Shown here in pieces: positions 49,290-53,968 of a stretch of 53,968 nt of DNA (position 1 is its first letter; each line of letters starts with the position of its first letter). Origin of the DNA: an uncultured bacterium. Its GTDB lineage: Bacteria; Bacteroidota; Bacteroidia; Bacteroidales; Bacteroidaceae. The DNA is taken from contig CAMBOH010000005.1 in assembly GCA_945869305.1 (NCBI GenBank), positions 1 through 53,968 on the forward strand, in the 5' to 3' direction. Made by a program: the position numbers and the translations under genes. Under the pieces are notes generated by a model, which did no database searches, was not told the origin of the DNA, and was given only the letters and a program-made list of their open reading frames with translations.

Positions 49290-51125
49290 TTATTGTTCGT
49301 CGATAGCCTTGATTTTGAGGGCTATTTCCTGTTGTTCTTTTTTGAGGCGTTCGATTTTCCGTTCAACGTCGGCCAGGAGGGAGTTGCCCTTTTGAGAACT
49401 TGAGCGGAAGAAGGTGAGATTCGTCTCGTAGTTCTTCACTTCCTGCTTTTTGGCCTCGAGGGCGTTCAGCAGGCGTGTACGCTCGCGCTGCAGTTCGCTT
49501 CCACCCTTGTCGGCTACGGTGCGACGGAAGTTGTCGATGCGGCGCTTGCCGGCCGACTCGTGGAGTGCGTTGTAGATTTTGTCGCACAGTTCGTGGTAGC
49601 GGCGGTACATCTTCTCCTTCTTGTTGTAGGGCACGTGTCCCACCTCGTTCCAGCGTGCCTGGAGTTCGCGTACGCTCTGCAGGGGGTTGTCGCCGGGTTC
49701 TTCGACCAGCTTCTCGAGTTCGGCCAGCAGTTCCTTCTTGCTTGCGAGGTTGGCCTCCTCTTCCTTTCGCTGGCCGGCAAAGACTTCGTTCTTGCGGTGG
49801 AAGAACTGGTTGCAGGCTTCGTTGAAGCGCTTCCAGAGCGGCTCGATGGCCTTGGCGGCTACAGGCGGGGCAGCCTTCCATTCGCGCTGCAGCTCAATGA
49901 GCTTCTGCGTGGTGGCGTTCCAGTCTGTGCTGTCCTTCAGGGCTTCGGCCTTCTCGATGAGGGCGTTCCGGACGGTCAGATTGGCTGAGAGCTGCTCACG
50001 GTATTGCTTGAAATAGGCGGTCTTGGCCTGGAAGAAGCGGTCGCAGGCTACGCGGAAGCGCTCGAACACTTCGTTGGCGGCCTTGCGCGGGCCGAAGCCG
50101 ATGGTCTTCCACTCGGCCTGGAGGTCGAGCACCTGCTGGGTCATTTCCTGCCATGCGGCATGACTGTTGGCCGACTCGATGTTGAGAGCTTCTACCTTGA
50201 GGCAGATGTCCGTTTTGCGTTGCAGGTTCTCGGCATCGCGTGCCTTGATGTTGTCGAAGTGGTCTTGGTGGCGCTTGTTGATGACCGTCGAGGCGTCCTT
50301 GAAGCGCTTCCACACGGAGTCGCGCAGCTCTTTGGCTACGGGACCGACCTCGCGGAACTCCTGATGCAGCTTCTGCAGCTGGTGGAATGCCGAAACGGGG
50401 TCTTCGACATCGGCGAGCTTCTCGGCGGCTTCACACAGGCGGGTCTTCATTTCAAGATTCTTCTTGAAGTCGTAGGCCCGCATTTCGTGGTTGAGGCGCA
50501 GCTGGTCGTAGAACTGCTCTACGTAGAGCTGGTAGTTCTTCCAGAGTTCTGTGGCGTTCTCGGCGGGAACCTGTCCGATTTCCTTCCATTCAGCCTGCAG
50601 CGTCTTGGCCTCGTCAAAGCCTTTGTCGGCCTCGTCGGGCGATGTCGAGAGTTCCTTGAAGCGTTCGATGATCTGCTGTTTGCGCTTCAGGTTTTCCTGC
50701 CGTTCGCGCTCGGCTTCCTGTGCGGCCTTGTTTCTCATTTCGCGGATGAGGGCCAGCTGTGCCTTGAAGTTTTCCTCTTCGGTGTCGGGGGCGGGCATGA
50801 AAGCTTCGGGTGCTCCGCCTTCGGCCACGAACTTATCTTTTGCAGCCACTACTTCGGCGTTGTGAAAGCGGTAGTACAGCATCTTCAGGCGGTCGAGCTC
50901 CTGTCGCTCGGCCTTTTCGGGTCCCTCATAAACGATTTGCTTGAGCCGCTCAATGACGTCGGCTTTGCTGGCGGGCTCAGCCTTTTTGGGCTGTTCGGGC
51001 TCAGCTTCGGCGGTTTCGTTTGCTGCAACTACGGCTTCGGCGTTGACGTCGGTCGTTTCGGGATTGACGCATTCGGCCGTGGCCTTCACTTCTTCCACTT
51101 CAGTAGTGTTCTTGATTTCGTCCAT
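49290..51125 (-). CDS. DUF349 domain-containing protein
   Basis: Repeated helical units ELQ.EWKxxxPVAxKxxEPLWKRFxxACxxFFxRK. Confidence 0.9.
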   Translation of the reverse strand: MDEIKNTTEVEEVKATAECVNPETTDVNAEAVVAANETAEAEPEQPKKAEPASKADVIERLKQIVYEGPEKAERQELDRLKMLYYRFHNAEVVAAKDKFVAEGGAPEAFMPAPDTEEENFKAQLALIREMRNKAAQEAERERQENLKRKQQIIERFKELSTSPDEADKGFDEAKTLQAEWKEIGQVPAENATELWKNYQLYVEQFYDQLRLNHEMRAYDFKKNLEMKTRLCEAAEKLADVEDPVSAFHQLQKLHQEFREVGPVAKELRDSVWKRFKDASTVINKRHQDHFDNIKARDAENLQRKTDICLKVEALNIESANSHAAWQEMTQQVLDLQAEWKTIGFGPRKAANEVFERFRVACDRFFQAKTAYFKQYREQLSANLTVRNALIEKAEALKDSTDWNATTQKLIELQREWKAAPPVAAKAIEPLWKRFNEACNQFFHRKNEVFAGQRKEEEANLASKKELLAELEKLVEEPGDNPLQSVRELQARWNEVGHVPYNKKEKMYRRYHELCDKIYNALHESAGKRRIDNFRRTVADKGGSELQRERTRLLNALEAKKQEVKNYETNLTFFRSSSQKGNSLLADVERKIERLKKEQQEIALKIKAIDEQ

Positions 51126-51249
51126 AATATATTGGATAGGGTCAGTTATCGTGCTGCGCAATGTCTATGCAGCTCCATTAAGTTGCAAATGAAGTTATTA
51201 TTTTTCTTCCAGCCAAATATTGCTTGCTGTTTTTGGACGGACCGGGCCA

Positions 51250-52176
51250 TCAAATCCATGTTTTCCAGCGGAATACGCCATAGAACAGCCCGGTGACGAT
51301 AATGGAGAGTACGATGACCAGCGGGAATCCCCACCAGAAGTTCTCCATGCCGTTGATGAGGTTCATGCCGAAAATACTGGCTATGAGTGTGGGGAACATG
51401 AGAATAATGGACACCGAAGTCATCTGCTTCATCACGCCGGCCATGTTGTTGTTGATGATGCTGGCGTAGGTCTCCATGGTGGAGTCGAGAATGTTGGTGT
51501 AGATGTTGGTCGTTTCGCGCGCCTGGTTCATCTCAATGGTGACATCCTCAATGAGGTCTGCATCGAGTTCGTCGACGGGCAGCTTGAACTTGAGCTTGGA
51601 TAGCAGGGTCTCGTTGCCACGGATGGACGTGATGAAATAGGTGAGGCTGTCCTGCAGGCGCGACAGTCCGATGAGGTCCTCGTTGTCGATTTGCCGGTCG
51701 AGGTTGCGCTTGGCTTCTTCGATGAGGACATTGATTTGCTTAAGCCGCTTCAGATACCACACGGCCGACGAGAGGAAGAGGCGGAACACGAGGTCTACGG
51801 AGTCGGTGAAGCCTGCATTGCGCTTTTGCTGGTAGGAGACGAAGTCGATCATCATGTTGGTCTCGAAGTTGCACACCGTGATGCACACGCCCTTGTTGAG
51901 AATGATGCCCAAAGGGATGGTGGTGTGAGGCGTACGCGAGGCCACCTCCTTGACATAGGGGATGCGAAGAATGATGAGCGACCAGCCTTCGTCGTATTCG
52001 TAGCGCGAACGCTCGTCCTTGTCTCGGATGTCGTCCAGGAAATAGTCGGGTACTTTCAGCTCGTTGATCAGGAAGTCCTCGTCGTCTGGTGTAGGGCAGG
52101 TTACCTGCACCCAGCAGTCGGGAGTCCATTCCTCCAGGGTGCGCAAGGCTTTGTTGTAGTTCCAGTAAGTACGCAT
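51250..52176 (-). CDS. corA: CorA-family divalent metal ion transporter
   Basis: Two C-terminal TM helices with IFGMNLINGMEN (GMN motif). Confidence 0.93.
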   Translation of the reverse strand: MRTYWNYNKALRTLEEWTPDCWVQVTCPTPDDEDFLINELKVPDYFLDDIRDKDERSRYEYDEGWSLIILRIPYVKEVASRTPHTTIPLGIILNKGVCITVCNFETNMMIDFVSYQQKRNAGFTDSVDLVFRLFLSSAVWYLKRLKQINVLIEEAKRNLDRQIDNEDLIGLSRLQDSLTYFITSIRGNETLLSKLKFKLPVDELDADLIEDVTIEMNQARETTNIYTNILDSTMETYASIINNNMAGVMKQMTSVSIILMFPTLIASIFGMNLINGMENFWWGFPLVIVLSIIVTGLFYGVFRWKTWI

Positions 52177-52380
52177 AAAAACAGGTCTTTTCGTGGGGTG
52201 AGGTGGGAGCACTTTTGTTTGTAGGCATCCATGACAATGCCTGCCGGCGGCGAAACAAAAGCGACGGGCATACCCCTGGCCTGTTTCGGGTCGGCATCAA
52301 ACGTGGGTTTCCGCGTGATAGTCGTCCATTGTGGTTAGTGATGGTTTAACGTCGGCAAAAGTACGAAAACTTTTTTGTTG

Positions 52381-52421
52381 TAAAAAAAGAGCCCCCATTT
52401 TCTTTTATTTTAAGGGGCTCT
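52381..52421 (-). terminator. Intrinsic terminator downstream of the zinc metallopeptidase gene
   Basis: AGAGCCCC / GGGGCTCT stem with minus-strand T-run (52381-52388). Confidence 0.8.
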
Positions 52422-52466
52422 TCGGTTTATTCTGCTAAAAATGAGGGCGGTCTGTAGGGCTGGGGC

Positions 52467-53147
52467 TTAATCGTCGCGTGAACCTCCCAGGAAAATCATC
52501 ACATAATATATCAAGGTGGCCAATGAGCTGAGCGCAGCTACCACGTAGGTGTAGGCTGCCGAACGCAGGGCTGAAACTGCCATGGGGTGGTCGTAGGCCG
52601 AGGTGATGCCTGCACGCTGCAGCCAAGCGGTGGCACGACGGGAGGCGTCGATTTCGACCGGCAGCGTGATGAAGCTGAACAGGGTGGTCACGGCGAACAG
52701 TCCGATGCCTACCAACAGGATACTGGGAAAGCTCTCAACCAGCAGAATGCCGGCCAGCAACACCCACTGTACCCAGGTCGAAGCGAACGAAACGACGGGC
52801 ACCAGAGCCGAACGCAGCTGGAGCGGACCGTAGGCACAGGCGTGCTGCACGGCATGTCCGCACTCGTGGGCTGCCACTGCTGCAGCTGCCACCGAACAAT
52901 TGTTGTACACTTCGTCCGACAAGTTGACAGTACCGTCGGTCGGGTTGTAATGGTCGGTGAGATGGCCTTTCACACTCGTCACGCGCACATGGGTGATGCC
53001 ATGGTCGCGCAACATCTTTTCGGCCACTTCGCGTCCGGTCATGCCTGAGGCCAGACGGACAGACCCGAACTTCTTGAATTTGGACTGTAGGTTGGCCTGC
53101 ACCATATAGCTGATGAGTGCGATGGCCAGAAAGAGAATGAGATACAT
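52467..53147 (-). CDS. Membrane zinc metallopeptidase (YugP-like)
   Basis: AAHECGHAVQHACAYGPLQLRSALVP (HExxH variant HECGH), multi-TM. Confidence 0.9.
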   Translation of the reverse strand: MYLILFLAIALISYMVQANLQSKFKKFGSVRLASGMTGREVAEKMLRDHGITHVRVTSVKGHLTDHYNPTDGTVNLSDEVYNNCSVAAAAVAAHECGHAVQHACAYGPLQLRSALVPVVSFASTWVQWVLLAGILLVESFPSILLVGIGLFAVTTLFSFITLPVEIDASRRATAWLQRAGITSAYDHPMAVSALRSAAYTYVVAALSSLATLIYYVMIFLGGSRDD

Positions 53148-53296
53148 GTTTACTTCTATAATTGATTATTGTCTGTATACGGAATGCTACACAGCCTGCA
53201 GCCTGTCACTGCCTATGCAATTTCTGTACCAAAAAGCACGGACGGGAGCAGAACATCATGTTTCTTTGGTTTTTACCGAACGCAGCCTGTCGTATG

Positions 53297-53326
53297 CAAA
53301 GATAGTGCAAATGAGCGCAAAGCAAA
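53297..53326 (-). promoter_or_regulatory. Repeat-borne promoter TTTG-N18-TATCTTTG facing the zinc metallopeptidase gene
   Basis: Minus-strand TTTG (53323-53326), TATCTTTG (53297-53304). Confidence 0.6.
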
Positions 53327-53525
53327 AGAAAACTCCGCAGGATTTGCTTTTGCTCTGCCGAATGCAGCCTATCTTATGCAAAGATAGTGCAAGTGAGAGC
53401 AAAGCAAAAGAAAACTCCGCAGGATTTGCTTTTGCTCTGCCGAATGCAGCCTATCTTATGCAAAAGATAGTGCAAGTGAGCGCAAAGAACCAAGCTTGCT
53501 TGAGCTCTTTGTCGAACGAAGCCTG
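53297..53525. repeat. Tandem copies of the AAAGATAGTGCAAG hairpin repeat family
   Basis: CAAAGATA at 53297 and ~53379; CAAAAGATA at ~53461; two centre subtypes present. Confidence 0.92.
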
Positions 53526-53663
53526 ACTTTTATCTGCCAGATAATCTATTGTGGATGTTCACAATTCTGGCCGAGCTGGATGCCGGCTTTGCAGCATACT
53601 CCACAAAATTGATTGGATTCGCCCTATATATATACGCGTATTTTATCCTTGTAAAAAACCTTC

Positions 53664-53740
53664 AACCCTTCAGCCAACCCTTCATTCTCGTTGATTCTCA
53701 TAAGGAGACTGGCTGAAGGGTTTTGTTTTCAAACCCTTCA
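53664..53740. repeat. Inverted/direct repeats of AACCCTTCAGCCA
   Basis: AACCCTTCAGCCA 53664-53676 / TGGCTGAAGGGTT 53710-53722; AACCCTTCA again at 53732-53740. Confidence 0.8.
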
Positions 53741-53968
53741 GGAAGGTTCAGCTGTGCAGGTAGCCTTCAGCTCCCACGCTCTTTTCGAACCCACCTGATT
53801 CGTGAAACACAAGTCCAGGCTTCGGCGTTACAACCCGTCGGGTTGTCATGCCTGGCCCAGCCTCTGTTTTGCCTCTGTCTTTGCCTGGGCCAACAATTTT
53901 GCGCTGTTGTCTTCAAGCGTTCAAGGTACGCCCCGCTTCCTATGGTTTCGTGCAAGCTATTTTTGTTA

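Noticed and set aside
50004-51296. 430-aa plus-strand ORF antisense to the DUF349 gene
   Set aside because: Reverse-frame artefact of a helical, E/K-rich protein (gives L/F-rich antisense).

Overview
This 54 kb window is a GC-rich Bacteroidales-type chromosomal segment, probably Prevotella- or Bacteroides-like judging from promoter motifs, TamB/TamL and T9SS-like C-termini. Core content: mreD-mrdA-rodA; a CotH/collagen-like lipoprotein; a large secreted discoidin-like protein with a 57-aa ORF behind it; a leuA-leuC-leuD-leuA2-leuB operon; GH123-like, M20 and C10 peptidase genes; a GH20 hexosaminidase; queA, rluA, fabG, tetR; tamB-tamL; ogt; a four-gene Type III restriction operon; and vanW, gpmI, DUF349, corA and a zinc metallopeptidase. 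Main unusual signals: (1) a leu-operon attenuator with a Leu/Ile-rich 24-aa leader peptide, a terminator, and an antiterminator helix visible by eye; (2) a dispersed hairpin repeat family with covarying stems, whose edge carries a Bacteroidetes -33/-7 promoter facing the neighbouring gene at four loci; (3) a Type III R-M operon with an ABC/SMC-like ATPase and a putative PD-(D/E)XK nuclease inserted between res and mod; (4) a 123-nt multi-stem hairpin with attC-like ends in a long 5' UTR, inside a 3.7 kb segment bounded by perfect 25-bp inverted repeats; (5) a MITE-like palindromic element with 9-bp flanking direct repeats. All calls come from reading the sequence and supplied ORFs; no searches or folding programs were run.
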